Origin: Acanthochlamys bracteata | Lineage: Eukaryota > Streptophyta > Magnoliopsida > Pandanales > Velloziaceae | Assembly: GCA_019914995.1 (NCBI GenBank) | Contig: CM034127.1 | Location: forward strand, 14,110,269 to 14,174,268 | Reading direction: 5' to 3' | DNA: 64,000 nt | Shown: positions 1 to 11,427 of the stretch, piece by piece | Layout of the letters: every line of letters starts with the position of its first letter | Numbering within the stretch: position 1 is the stretch's first letter | The notes under the pieces: generated by a model | The model's input: the letters and a program-made list of their open reading frames with translations, nothing else | The model's database searches: none | What the model was told of the DNA's origin: nothing | Position numbers and translations under genes: made by a program

Positions 1-1948
1 TAATGATAATTGCTATAGCTGAAAGGATCAAGCTTGCTTTTGGTCGTCCAGACTATGACCCAAGTGGATGTTGGCAAATACATCTTGGATTTTGAGGTAA
101 CCTTGTCTTCCTATTTGCTCATTTTTCTGCTGCAGCTTAAATTAATATATTTGAGGTGACCCCAATATTTGCAGGTTAAGCTACATGACCCTGAACATGC
201 AAGCACATATGCAATAGGAGGTAAAACAAGCGAATTAGTTTTTCTGACTGGTGAAATAAAGGTTGAGAAGCCAGAAATTGCTGTTTTGGACAGTGAGCTT
301 GGGAATGTTCAGTCAACCAAGAAGTATGTTCTTTTTTCTCTCTTACATGTCTGTCAATCAGTTTGCAAATGTGATCCATAAAGTAATGGGTATTTGAAGC
401 TTCTTTTAGAAGCATATACTTTATAATAGCTTCCCTAAATATATATATTGCTCCAAGTTTTCCATCTTGTAAAGAGGATTCTGCAGAAGCTAGCCACATA
501 TAACTTGTATTGTTGTTTTTGCTTGTGGAATTTAGCATTTTTCAATGCTTTACGATTATGGTGAACTCTTTAACTTTTCTTTCCTAAAAGACCTTGGTTT
601 GCCTTGCAACAAGGCTCACATAAGTGCTGATTAATGTATATTAGTGAGTGCATTGATCTTAATAACTGGATATGAATCACTGTCATTGTTCCTTAGAAGA
701 AGCAGGAAGGCGATACCTATTTGTGCTCGCAAAAGAAGGGTGCCGTTGCTTTCCACATGTTGACTTGTAGTTTATAATATGCAGATTAGATTTATCAAAA
801 GACAATAAAGTTTCGCTTGCAGCAAACCATTTACAAAAACTGTATTTGTCTTTCCAGTTGACCACACCTCTGGGACACTCCTTCAAGCCACATCAGGTTT
901 GCTCTCAATTTCCATGAGAATTCTCTGTGATGATAATTCCTTGATTTTTGACAAAGATGAATGGCCACAGGTTTTCCTTAAATTGAGCCATGAAACAAAA
1001 GTTGATCACATCTTCATACTGGAGAGTTCTGCTAGGCAATTTAAGATTCGACTAGTTAAGTTCTTTTGATAGTTGCATTAGTTACAAGTAATAGATGTGT
1101 AAATGAGATTGATATGTTTGTAGAATAGTGTATAATTGCATTCTCTTATCTCAGGATTTTCTTCGACTGGTGGACAAATTTTATTTATCTCTCTGGAAGA
1201 TATGATATTGAGCTTACAGTGGGAGATGCTGTAATGGTAAAATTCTTCTACAGATCGTCTCTGTTCATCGTTGTTGCTCTTGGACCTTTGCATTTACTCC
1301 ATGGTGATAATCCAGGATAAGTAGTTCATGAGAGCACTTGGCCATGTAGATCTAGACTTGCCAGATCCACCAGAGAAAGCATCCCTCCCTCCTGCATTGC
1401 CACTTGATCCTTCTCAAGATTTGGGCCCAAAAAAGAGATATTCACATCTTTCGGGCACCAGAAAGTAGGCCCCGAAGGAGCTATCACTTGGTTTTCTTGG
1501 ACTAGTACTGGCTCCCCCTTCTTGGATTTTTAATTGGGGTAAGGCTCTTTCTATGTCATTTTTTATGTGCTGCTATTTTTTCTTGCTAACTTATCTAAAT
1601 ATCATTTTGCAGTTAATCAGGTTGAGAGTGAGCTTTAAGAATTTCCTTCTGCTCACATTCGCCTTACTCTTCCATGGTGGCATTGGAGCGGTTATTGTAA
1701 TTTACTTGTTCTTCTAATTGAAGGTTGGTATCGTTGGACACAGATCACAAATTTTATTTTGCTAAACCGCACGTGATCAAAAAGGTGCACATGCATCTAA
1801 TCCTTTCTCTTGGAACCTAAATTTCTACAATTGAACCTATTAACCAACATTGAAGGCTCTTGCATTCTTGGGTGTCTTCCTAGTGTCCGTTGGTCATAGG
1901 ACATTGTCCTACCTTACATCAACATCAAGAAAGCTGAAGTCTTCTTAA
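1..1948 (+). pseudogene. RPN2: Ribophorin II (OST subunit, RPN2/HAP6) 3' portion, decayed
   Basis: The spliced pieces match the C-terminal half of plant ribophorin II, a non-catalytic subunit of the ER oligosaccharyltransferase. Seen in order: an exon at about 19-103 with VDVGKYILDFE; an exon at 175-about 323 with KLHDPEHASTYAIGGKT; an exon at about 784-895 with [20 protein letters not shown]; an exon at about 972-1056 with FLKLSHETKVDHIF; then GDAVM, LDLPDPPEKA, PKELSLGFLGLVLA, LLFHGGIGAV, and a C-terminus VGHRTLSYL ending at the TAA at 1946-1948. The copy is broken. The frame shifts near 1186-1192 (between DKFYLS and RYDIELTVGDAVM) and again between about 1425 and 1475, where a TAG appears. 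A TAA at 1714-1716 sits where family members have Trp (YVLFWLK). An extra base near 1850 shifts the last exon. Introns remain, so it is a decayed genomic copy and not a retrocopy. The 5' half lies outside the window. Family assignment rests on recalled homologues; the lesions are visible directly. Confidence 0.85.
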
Positions 1949-2574
1949 GACAATTGACCCATTAAGTTATGTGCTTCCCATACAGTTATTGTTTGTGAGA
2001 ATCAGCTGTATGAAGGGAAAAGATCAGCAACAGAGATGAAGTCATGTATGTTTGCCCCCAATCTTGTTGACTTTTTTTAAGTTAGACCAGACAGATGATC
2101 TGTAGTGTAGATTAATATGAAATTTTGTGATGAGGCAGGCTTATTTTTACTGTCTCTTAGAAGTCTTTAATCGGTACATCATGCGCTACCTTACTTGTTT
2201 CATCTTACAATCAGTCGATCAACATCACCGGAATAAAATTCTCCAAACAATTAATAGTTTCATCTTTCAATCAATCAACATCACCAGAACTAAATCATCC
2301 ATCCAGCCACCACAAGAAATTAACCGAAAAGCTGATAGGTAGGTATCCAATGTTTTAACAGTTACAATTTAAATCGATCGATTATTAGTCAGGCTTAAGA
2401 TGAGCTGCTACTTCATTAGCTTGATAGAGATGGGAGAAAAAGAGATCACATGAGAAAAGACAGCCAGAGAGTGAGAGGTTTAGAGCTGTTAGCATAGAGC
2501 CAGTAAGGTTTCTAGAAGAAGAACGAGATAACCCAACAGAAAGATTATAAAAAAAGGAATAACAAAAAAACCAT
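1949..2574. other. Intergenic stretch after the RPN2 pseudogene
   Basis: No gene is seen. It holds a 60-bp tandem duplication (2197-2316, listed separately). The remainder is ordinary AT-rich sequence, with an A-rich run at 2549-2567 just next to the tRNA 3' end. Confidence 0.6.
2197..2316. repeat. Tandem duplication, 60-bp unit, two copies
   Basis: Two adjacent diverged copies begin with gtttcatctt at 2197 and 2257. Both contain a variant of caatcaatcaacatcaccag. The unit length is 60 bp and divergence is modest. No coding role is seen. Confidence 0.7.
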
Positions 2575-2598
2575 CGCTAGAAGGAGGGCTTGAACCTC

Positions 2599-2631
<33 letters not shown>

Positions 2632-2648
2632 AACTGAGCTATTCCAGC
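2575..2648 (-). tRNA. tRNA-Asn (anticodon GUU)
   Basis: The minus strand folds as a complete 74-nt cloverleaf with no intron. The acceptor stem GCTGGAA pairs with TTCTAGC (one G-T wobble), followed by discriminator G. The D arm has AGTTGGTTA in the loop. The anticodon stem TGTGG/CCACA encloses CTGTTAA, giving anticodon GTT (Asn). The variable loop is AGGTC, and the T arm GGAGG/CCTCC carries TTCAAGC. Internal A and B boxes are intact. On the transcribed strand the gene is followed by a run of seven T, a normal Pol III terminator. It should be functional. Confidence 0.97.
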
Positions 2649-3622
2649 TTGATGATAGTGTAAACATTTTTTCGATATGAATGGTGGATCATCTGAAGAA
2701 TCTGAACATTTCTGGTTTTGCATAACGTTCTTTGCTATAAAATAAGCCATAGTTAAGTACTGATATTGCAACATTCGTTCCGTGTTGCACCTTATGAATT
2801 GTGTTTTGTACCATATCTTGCCTGCCATTTGAATCCATTTGCGCAAAGAACTACTCCACTGCTTGAATTCTTTATCTTGCATTTTCACCTCTAGAAAACA
2901 AACACATCCAGTAAAAATGTTAATTGCATGTTATAATGCACTATATCCGAAGGAATTTGTAACAAATTTCACATTCTATAGTGTGTCATACGTTCCGCTA
3001 TGGATAAGTTTCTTAAAATGTTCTTCTTTTGAATATTTTTATATGATTTTAAAGTTAGATAAATGATAAATCTGTAAGCACTTCATGAGACGATCAATAA
3101 GACAATTGAAACGACACAGCAGGGCTTCTTAAATATAAAGAACAATATAAGTGAATTGTTTTTCACTTTCTAAAATTAAAGCAGCACAAAGCACTTCAAT
3201 AATAACACAGTAATTGGTACCGTACACAACTTGGAAGTCCTCTAAACAAATTCCAAACAAGGATGGCTTACAACAGTTTTGCAAGACAAGACGCTTAAAC
3301 CTATCAATTATTATCACATATAAGAAGCCCATCTAAGCAGGCAACAACCAGTAAAAGGAGTATGAAATTAGAAGGACGATTCCTCCTATCCACCTTCAGA
3401 AGAACAGCAACAAATCATATTCCAAAGCTGCAGCAAACCCAGCTATCCCTGCCATAGTTCAACCAATAAGTTTAACTGTAACAAAAACAGAAGGGGAATT
3501 TTGAACAAGAAAGACAACACACACACACACACACACAAAATCAAGCATCTTAAAATAGCTCAGGACAGTGAGCAGTCTTACCAATTTATACAGAGGTCAA
3601 TAGCACAAGAAGCCAAACTTCT
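2649..3622. other. Intergenic and probable 3'UTR of the RBM42-like gene
   Basis: No gene is seen. The part next to 3622 should hold the 3'UTR of the minus-strand RBM42-like gene. A short (AC)n microsatellite lies at about 3514-3536. Confidence 0.5.
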
Positions 3623-3717
3623 TCATTTGTGCAAGATGCCTTTCTTTGGTGGCTTGATCTTCTTGGCAGGTTGAGTCTGAGAAGAATACTAAACACTGTC
3701 AGTAATAAGTGCGTGCA

Positions 3718-3750
<33 letters not shown>

Positions 3751-5953
3751 CCTTTTCTTTTTCTAGTGCTTCATAATCTATCCTGTCCTTCCAGTTGCTC
3801 TTTCGTAGCTTTATTGGCCTGTTGCCGACATACTTGCCTGCAAATATTATATGTCAATAGTGACAGTCAGTCACACGGAATTCCTAACATCCTATTCGGT
3901 AAAAAACACCTCCTGCTAGGCGCACAAAATGCTTACCGTTCATTTCTTTCAATGCTGCATAAAGGTCAGATGCATTTGCAAAACTTACAAATCCATAGCC
4001 TTTAGTTTTTCCTGTCCTTTTGTCTCTCACAACCTGTAGAAGAAGACATACCAGGTTCAACAAACTCGCGTTAGTTAGAAATCAAGGCACAAGCTCAATA
4101 GAAAGGATTTAGATGAAACCAGAAATCATGCCTCAAACTTTGGTGGGCAGAAAGGCGCACTCATGCTGAGACAAAATCAAGTGGATATCTTCAGGGCTCA
4201 AACTTCAAGGAAGTCATGAGACAAATTATAAATAAGGCAAAATTAAGCAGTACAAATCATATGCCAAAATGAAAACTCCAATACATGGAACTGTAATCCT
4301 AGGCAGCCATCAGTACATCAAGGTATCTACCACAAAGAAGCATGATTTGCACATGAATATAAAGTAGGATAGATAACGGTGAGTTTTGAATGAGAAAGAA
4401 AGTAACGATCACTAAAACTGCATAAAGATTCACAAGGCTACAGCTCAGAAACTAGCATGACATTTCAGATAGAAACTAAAGTTGAGATCTCAAAACCCAC
4501 CCTTGCCATGTTGAAGGAAGGAAACCTTGAAAAGGCCTTGGTAAGAACATCATCATTAACTTCATTGCCAAGATCCCCACAAAATAACCGGAAGTCATCT
4601 GAAAAGATGGAGAAAATACAATGATATTACAATCTTTAAGAGAAGTTTACAAAGACTTAGATAATTAGGCATTTAAGCAAGCCACCTAGAAATATGAAAA
4701 TGCAAAATACAGAAGAGCTATTGAGAGTAGTATACACCAAAATGCACCAGTTCTTGAGAGTAGTATACACATCCACTAAGAGATATTAGTATGAATATGA
4801 TGTTCATCAATATTGCAGTATTATGACCTCCGCTAATGAATCGATAAGGACAACATTCCCTGAAGCTAACTTAAGGTTAACAAAAAGTCTGCAACAATAT
4901 CTGGTTTTATAAAGAATACATTGAATCTCAATACAGACTGCTGTGGAAACATAACCAGCACTAGTAGTTGTAAGGCCTTGCAATAATTAAAAAGCCCTAC
5001 ACAGCTCATCTGCAATATTTAGACATATAAATATATATGTTCCTCAGGCACAGAGCCAAACGTTAGATAATATAGATGATATAGGAAGAAGTTATCTTCT
5101 CATCTCAACATTTATGATAATAAAGCATCAGAAACTAGGACTATTAGAAAAGAAGGCTACTGGAAATTGGAAACAGAAACTGAAACCAAAAGGATAATAT
5201 TGGAAAGAGAATCAGAAAGTCATACTTTCAGGCCAATCAGCTAAGGTTGGATCCTCCCATGCTTGTCCTGCTGCTTTACGAGGAATAGCTTTCTTCTTTG
5301 GTTCTGCTTTCTTGCTATTAGCGATTGCTGCTTTTACACTCTCCAGCGCTTGGGGAGTTAAAATCTGTGCATCTTTCTGAAACAATTGTTGAGCCTGCTT
5401 GAATATAGAAGGAAGCAGCGCGATAAGAATTTCCATCAAACTATTAGGACGTCTAAGGAATGCAAAAATCTAATCAACTACCCAACAAAATCAGAGCAAA
5501 AGAACAAGATAAACAAATGATGGCATTCAAACTGTAGTTAACATATGCAGGAATTTAGAAAAGGTACACGTTATAGGTTATCTAAACTCAAATCACTCTA
5601 AGCATCAATCATGTAGATCGAACAGAAAATTGAAGAATTGAAAAGGAAAAAAATCATCGAGTGTAAATAAATAGAAAAATTAAAACGAAAACATATAAAA
5701 GTAAATTAATCAACAAACGACACATCAATATATAAAAACAGTAAACCGAAACCTGGTAGTATTGAGGCATGGAGTAAGCATTCGACGTGTAGGCCGCCGG
5801 TGCCACGTAGGAGGCCGCCGCCGCGGTAGCTACGGTAGTAGGAATCACTGCTGACATGGCATATTGCTGCTGCGCTGCGGCAAGATCGGGGTACTGGAGG
5901 TGGAATGGCACAGGGAAGTAAGACATCCCCGCCGCCGCTGTCTCTGCTGCCAT
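3623..5953 (-). CDS. RBM42: RBM42-like RNA-binding protein (single RRM)
   Basis: Six exons splice to 234 aa: 5953-5753, 5394-5226, 4598-4501, 4033-3937, 3837-3752 and 3676-3623. The order is an Ala/Gln/Tyr-rich N-terminus (about residues 1-67), a basic linker with KKKAIPRKAAGQAWEDP, then one C-terminal RRM. RNP2 is LFCGDL and RNP1 is KGYGFVSF. A Lys/Arg-rich tail with KLRKSNWKDR ends in KKGILHK. Its length and layout match plant homologues of human RBM42, which has been linked to hnRNP K and mRNA/splicing complexes; nuclear action is inferred. The ATG at 5953 is the first in frame and gives MAAETAAAGMSYFPVPF. The last intron (3677-3751) is only 75 nt and starts inside a TC/AC microsatellite (see findings). 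A pyrimidine-rich leader tract lies about 6097-6112. I am confident of the family and less sure of the exact biological target. Confidence 0.93.
3712..3750. repeat. Compound (GT)n(GA)n microsatellite
   Basis: The run of GT followed by GA on the plus strand makes up about half of the last RBM42-like intron. It includes the second base of the 5' splice site on the minus strand, so the donor reads GTCTCT. Confidence 0.9.
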
Positions 5954-6239
5954 GATCAACTTTCGCCAGGAAAAGCAACAACGACTAGCACGGGATCGAT
6001 TTATTAATCTACTTTTTCAATTTCTCGATCAAAGACCAGATCAATAGATTGATCTAACTCTTCAATCTCTCTATCGATCAAGGAATTAATAATCAATCTT
6101 CTCTCTCTCTGTGCACGCGTCTGGATCGATCCAAACGTTCAGTTTTATCAACGAAGAGAAGTTTCGAGAGAGAGATTAAGGACGTGTTTGAAAATTCTGT
6201 AACTCCAATTTTTCTCGTACCTTTCAATATTCACAAAAA

Positions 6240-6264
6240 ATTAATTAATTAATTAATTAATTAA
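6240..6264. repeat. (TTAA)n simple repeat
   Basis: About six tandem TTAA units are visible. They sit just inside a stretch that begins TAA-GGACGTGTTTGAAA, resembling the ends of the MITE family found elsewhere in the window. Confidence 0.85.
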
Positions 6265-6429
6265 TATATTATTTAATTTAAAATTCTATTATCTTTAATT
6301 CAGAAATTAACTTTTATTCACAATAAGTCAATAACTAATAAAAATAAAATTAAAATTAAACTATTCTTAGTCTATTTTAAGATTTAGAATTTATTTTATG
6401 AAATTTATTTGTACGCATTAAAACACGCA

Positions 6430-7230
6430 AAATAATTAGAGGTGGCAATATATGATTCGATCCGAAAACGCGATCCGAAACCGACCCACTTAATCAGGGT
6501 TAGGGTTAAAAAATTTGATCCGTATAAATATATAGATTGGGTTAGGATTGAACAAATTAGACCCGATTATTAAATGAGTCGATCCGGATTAATCCGAAAT
6601 TGATCCATCAATCCGAATTATCATATTTTGAATGAATAATATTTAATTTTTCATTTCCGTATATTTTTTAATATTAAATTATATAGTATTTATAATTAAT
6701 TGTTATTTTTATATTTTAGTAAAATAGTGTAAGATGAGAATTATAATATTATCGAAAGTATTACTATGTAAGTGTTTCTGTAATGATGAATTTGCATTTC
6801 GTATAAAAGATTTTTAACAAAATTTTGTTAGATAATTATGCTTTCAAAATTTTTATCAAAATATTTTTAATCATAAAATTTCAGTTGTCAACACATAAAT
6901 TTCAAAATATAAAAATAAAAATAAAATTTTTTTGAATATTTTAAAAACCGATGAAGATATTAAAAAATACATATTTTGACGGGCATTCACTATATCTCGT
7001 TAGTAAAATATCATACACTTCTATTACAACTGATTTTATAATTTCGCTAAATTTTAAAAATATAGAATTAAAAATTATATTATTAAATGGGTCAATCTGA
7101 ATTAGATTCGGTTATTAATAAGTTGAATAGATTTAATAATTTTAATCCATATAGATTCATAAATTATGTTAAAATTAAATAAATTTGATTCGATTATTAA
7201 ATTCGATTATAATTTCACGCTTAAAAATAC
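6430..7230. repeat. Degenerate dispersed repeat with GATCCG-type motifs
   Basis: The segment opens with agaggtggcaatatatgatt and carries many variants of gatccgaaa, gacccgatta and gattcggtta, some repeated in both halves. GGTGGCAA-type openings followed by GACCCG-like strings are seen in many plant non-autonomous DNA elements. I see no coding domain and no clean terminal repeat, so the class is undetermined. Confidence 0.45.
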
Positions 7231-8164
7231 TTGAATGGAAAGAAGGAGAAAACTATTTGAATTTTGAGGGCGCGACTTCTCGGGAGAGAGATTTCTGGGC
7301 TGTTCATTACGACCGTGTCATTTGGGACCACATATCCAGCGGGTGATAGAGATTAGCGATTGCGTTTAATTTAAGCACAAGACCAGATGCTAAAAATGTT
7401 TTTCTAAAAACAAATTTTTAAAATTTATTTAAAACATAATTTTATTTAAGAAAATAATAATAATAACAAAATATTTTTAGTATATAAAATTTTTATATTT
7501 AAAAAGTTTTAAATAAATATAAATATTATAAAATCCTTATTAGAAAATGTGAAATAAAAATATATTAAAATGTTTTTATAAGTAATTTCAAACACGGCCT
7601 ATGTTAGAGATTTCTGTCTGTAAGGTTGGGCCAGTGGCGCCAACAATATTTTGGGCTATGTTTAAGAATAACCTCATCCAATTGCTAAACAAAAAATTCA
7701 GACAAGCTTCCACAGGTCCTAAATAGTATTTGAGTAGAGAATCACTAACTTTTAAAATATTAGTTTATCAAGTTATAAGTGAAGATGTGCAACTTTGCTC
7801 CAGAAGTGCTGTTCATCGTTGATTTGATGATTATCACTGATATGCCTGTGGCACATTATCAATATTCAAGAATTAATGGGAAAATAGCAAAGCTACACAA
7901 TGGCCAATTTTATCTTTTACATTCATCACAAATCATGCTATACGTTTCCTTATCTAGCTCACTATCCGGAAACAATATATACTTCCGGAATAAAACATAA
8001 AAGTTCATAGAAAACATTCTACTAACCCAAAAAGGACCTAGCAGTAGGTAGTTGCTCCCAAAAAGAGAACATAGAAAACACACAAAAGAAGGAATTGAAT
8101 TTACAGGGGCGACAGATCAGGAAACAAACTCCTGATATGATTTAACTAACCAGCTCCTAAATTG

Positions 8165-11100
8165 TTAACCTTCTTGTAGGAGTAAGTGGGAGGTAATTAA
8201 GGCAGCAAACAAGATGAGTATAGACAGGAACAGATACTTTCCTCCCAACTGCCTTGCTTCTATTGATCTCACCATCTCAAGTTTGCTTGCTTCTGCAGCC
8301 GTATCTTCTATCAAAGTTTCTTCAGTTCCCATCTCATTCGTAACAACCGATGCATGTGATTTCTCCACCTGATACCCAAACAATTGCATTAATAAAAATG
8401 CTAGTTCGCAAGTTCTTCTCCAAATGCACAATTCTTTCAACAATTAGTCACATTCAATAAAGACTACACAACCGGAACGCGTTTTCACATTCGACTACAA
8501 TACCATTCAGTTAGCAATTCAGTATGAAAGCACACATATGGAAAGACCGTACCATAAGACAAAGAGAGCACAATCATTAATGTAGTCACTTAGACGCTCA
8601 CTAAGATGGCTACTTTTCAAGCCATGGATACACCTCTAGGCCAATATGTGGACCATGCATAATTACAAAGTAGTCACAGAAGACCTAAATAAACTTCCCA
8701 ACTCTCCTAAAGACTGTATTTAATACAATATTAAATAGTTGTCTCCAAAGATGAATTCCCTAAAGGAAGCAATCAAACAGCTCCAACAGAAATATGCTTT
8801 AGCAGCTTTTTTAAATTGGAAGACCTGATATATCAACATCACAAGGAAGACAATGCCCACCTGAAAATTAGTGCTCCAGAATTCTGTTGAAGCTTCTTCA
8901 GGTGATAGGGGTAATTTACTTTCATCATGACTGTGGAGTTGTTCGTCAGTCATGAAAGGCTGAGGACTGCTCTTCACTTTCATGCATTGAGATACCAAGA
9001 TTTTGTTCTTTTTTGTTAGTTCAGCTATCTGGATGATGAATAGCACATACATGTTTAAGTCAGGATCTTTTAGATATGTAACAGTTGAAAACCACCTCAC
9101 ATAGTTATCTAATTGACATGCAAAAGTATGGCTCAAGTATACAATCAAGAGACACGAGCCAAACACGTAATGGAGACGAACAAGAAAGGCAGACCCAAAT
9201 ATTTGGGAACATAGTATAATCCAGGAAGCAGCTTTTTGACTTCCTAGCCTTAACTTAGCACTACAGTGATAACAAGGCCCTCAAAATTTTTCCGAAACCT
9301 GTGTTTATTCCTCCTCAAAAAAGTTTCTTCAAAGGAAAATATACCTTGACAAGATTCACATAAAAACACTACTAAACTCCAGCATGCACAAGATACTGTT
9401 CTCACACTTTACACTACTAAACTTGGCATCAAAAGAGAACAGATTGCATGCAGATATGTGTTGATTTGAATGCATATCATGAAACATTCAAGAAATGTAA
9501 AGAGATCAAAATTATTAAGTGACTATCAACCTCTCAACATAATATGTCATGATAATCAGCATTTTCCACATTCACAAGCATCAAACTTACAATGCCAGCA
9601 ATTTTTTTTATATTTAAAATCTGGATTGATATAATTTTCAAACACAAAAAAAGCTGCAACAAAACAATCTTCAATATGTAAACAGATTGAAGGAGAGTAC
9701 CTCTAACTGAAGACGCTGTCTTTCCAATGCCAGCTTTGAAACAAGGTGAGCAATAATTTTAGTCCTGATTCCTATGTCCTTGGCAGTAGCCATTTTTGCT
9801 TCATCAGCTTGATTCAAAGAAGCCTCCAAGCATTCCACTCTACCCCTTAGAAAAACAAGTTCTTCATTCAGCTCCAAATTGGTTTCAGTCAACAGACTGC
9901 ACTTGGATTCAGCACTTTCAGCCCTAGTCTCAGCCTTCAAGACCTTTCCTTTAAGATTCTCAATCAAATTTCCCATATCACTAAGAGTAGAGTACAGCAT
10001 ATTCTGCTGCTCCTCTATCGCTTCAAAGGAAGCCTTTGCATGCTCCAACTGAGTATCTGATTCTTTGAGCTTTCTCTCCAAATCGCTTGCCATTTCTGCT
10101 CCACTACTTCTCAGAGCGCCTAGTTCTGTTTCGAGCTCCATATTAGTTTTTGTCAACATCTCATATTTAGCTTCTGCCGTCTGAGCCCTGGTTTCTGCTT
10201 TCAAGAGATTTTCTTTAAGATTCTGTATTACATGATCCTTTTCACTAACTTCAGAATGTAGCATCTTCTGTTGTTGGTCACTAGTTTCAGCTGACGCCTT
10301 TGTCAGCCGCAACTCAATTTCAATAGCTCTCAACTTTTCCTCCAGTGTTTTGACTTTTTCTTTCAAGTTTGCTTCCTCAGACCCAGCGAGGATCTGCTTT
10401 CTATCAGTTTGACGCATGCACTCCTCCAATTTAGATCTCATTTCACTCTCTCTTTTAAAAGTGCTGTTCAAATTAAATTGAATGATTTGGAACTTCCCTG
10501 TCAATTCCTTTGATATTCCCAGAAGTACTTCAACAGCATTTTCAGCCCCAAATAACCGCTCCCAGATTACATCCATTGATTCTTCCATGTAATACATCTC
10601 CCGCTCAGCATACTTAAGTTTGATTCTAAGCTGCTGCTCGCTATTCTTTGAATCAGTTAGTTTCTTTTCAAGATCAAGCTCTCTAGCTAAAGATTTCTCG
10701 AGCAATTGTAGAACTTTACGTTGTTGCTCCACATTTTGCAATTTCCACTTTGAATCGACAGGTGAAAGTTGGCCAGTTTCAATCTCTTCATCCGTACCAG
10801 AACCTAACCAAGGACATATATTAAGTATACAATATTACTATATACGCAATGCTCATATTCATACACATTAGCTAAGGAATAAAAACTCACAATTCTTTTG
10901 TAACACAAAAGCAAGAAGTTTTTCGAATTTGGCTGATTGCACTCTCATGTCAGCAATGTGATCTTGTGACTGCTTCAAAGACTCTGCAGCATTCCGCAAC
11001 TTCTCCATTTCCACAGAAGATTCTGAATTGTAATCCCCAACAGATAATTTCTGAAAGGCGTCTGAAATTTCTAATTGGAGAGAACCCATGAAGCTGTCTA

Positions 11101-11407
11101 ATTCTTTGATCTCAGAGTTCAATATACCCATTAACATATCAACTTGAAAGGACCTTTCAGCCGAATCTTCTGTGATGTTATCCTTACTGATAGTTAGTCC
11201 TTCGTAGTCAGCAACTATATCTTCAACTTGCATGAAAAGTATCTCCAAGTTCAACAATTTCTCAGAGGAATATGCTGACTTAAGCTCTATTCTTATCAAT
11301 GCCTCTCCAGCAGTTACTCCACTGATCCTCTCTCCATTAGGTGAGTTATCCTCATGGAGATAAATATCAGTACTATCACCGTCAAGATCCATTCTGATGT
11401 CTGCCAT
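8165..11407 (-). CDS. WIT1/WIT2: WPP-domain-interacting tail-anchored protein (WIT type)
   Basis: Four coding exons (11407-10891, 10803-9701, 9028-8861, 8368-8165) give 663 aa. After a short acidic N-terminus nearly the whole protein is heptad-rich coiled coil, for example LQNVEQQRKVLQLLEKSLA and VYYMEES-like segments. It ends in one hydrophobic segment, YLFLSILILFAALITSHLLL, with only three residues after it, the layout of a tail-anchored protein. Arabidopsis WIT1 and WIT2 have this design; they sit in the outer nuclear envelope, bind the WPP domain of RanGAP and pair with WIP KASH proteins in plant LINC complexes. Length is between the two Arabidopsis paralogues, so I cannot choose one. ATG 11407 gives MADIRMDLDGDSTD. 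An acceptor at 11428 shows a 5'UTR intron. Exon 2 encodes an internal 88-residue duplication. Confidence 0.9.
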
Positions 11408-11427
11408 CCTGCATGAAGGATAAACCT

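Larger units (their letters stand above)
5954..8164. other. Intergenic: RBM42-like promoter side, repeats, WIT 3' flank
   Basis: The part at 5954-6180 is likely leader and promoter of the RBM42-like gene, with CT-rich tracts. From about 6180 to 7605 it is very AT-rich and repetitive (listed separately). From 7606 to 8164 I see no gene; it probably includes the WIT 3'UTR. Confidence 0.5.

Noticed and set aside
1068..1293. Separate small gene on the minus strand over the RPN2 copy
   Set aside because: The open frame is antisense to recognisable ribophorin exons and has no features of its own.
3514..3536. Possible CRISPR-like short repeat
   Set aside because: It is a plain (AC)n microsatellite in a plant genome with no spacers.
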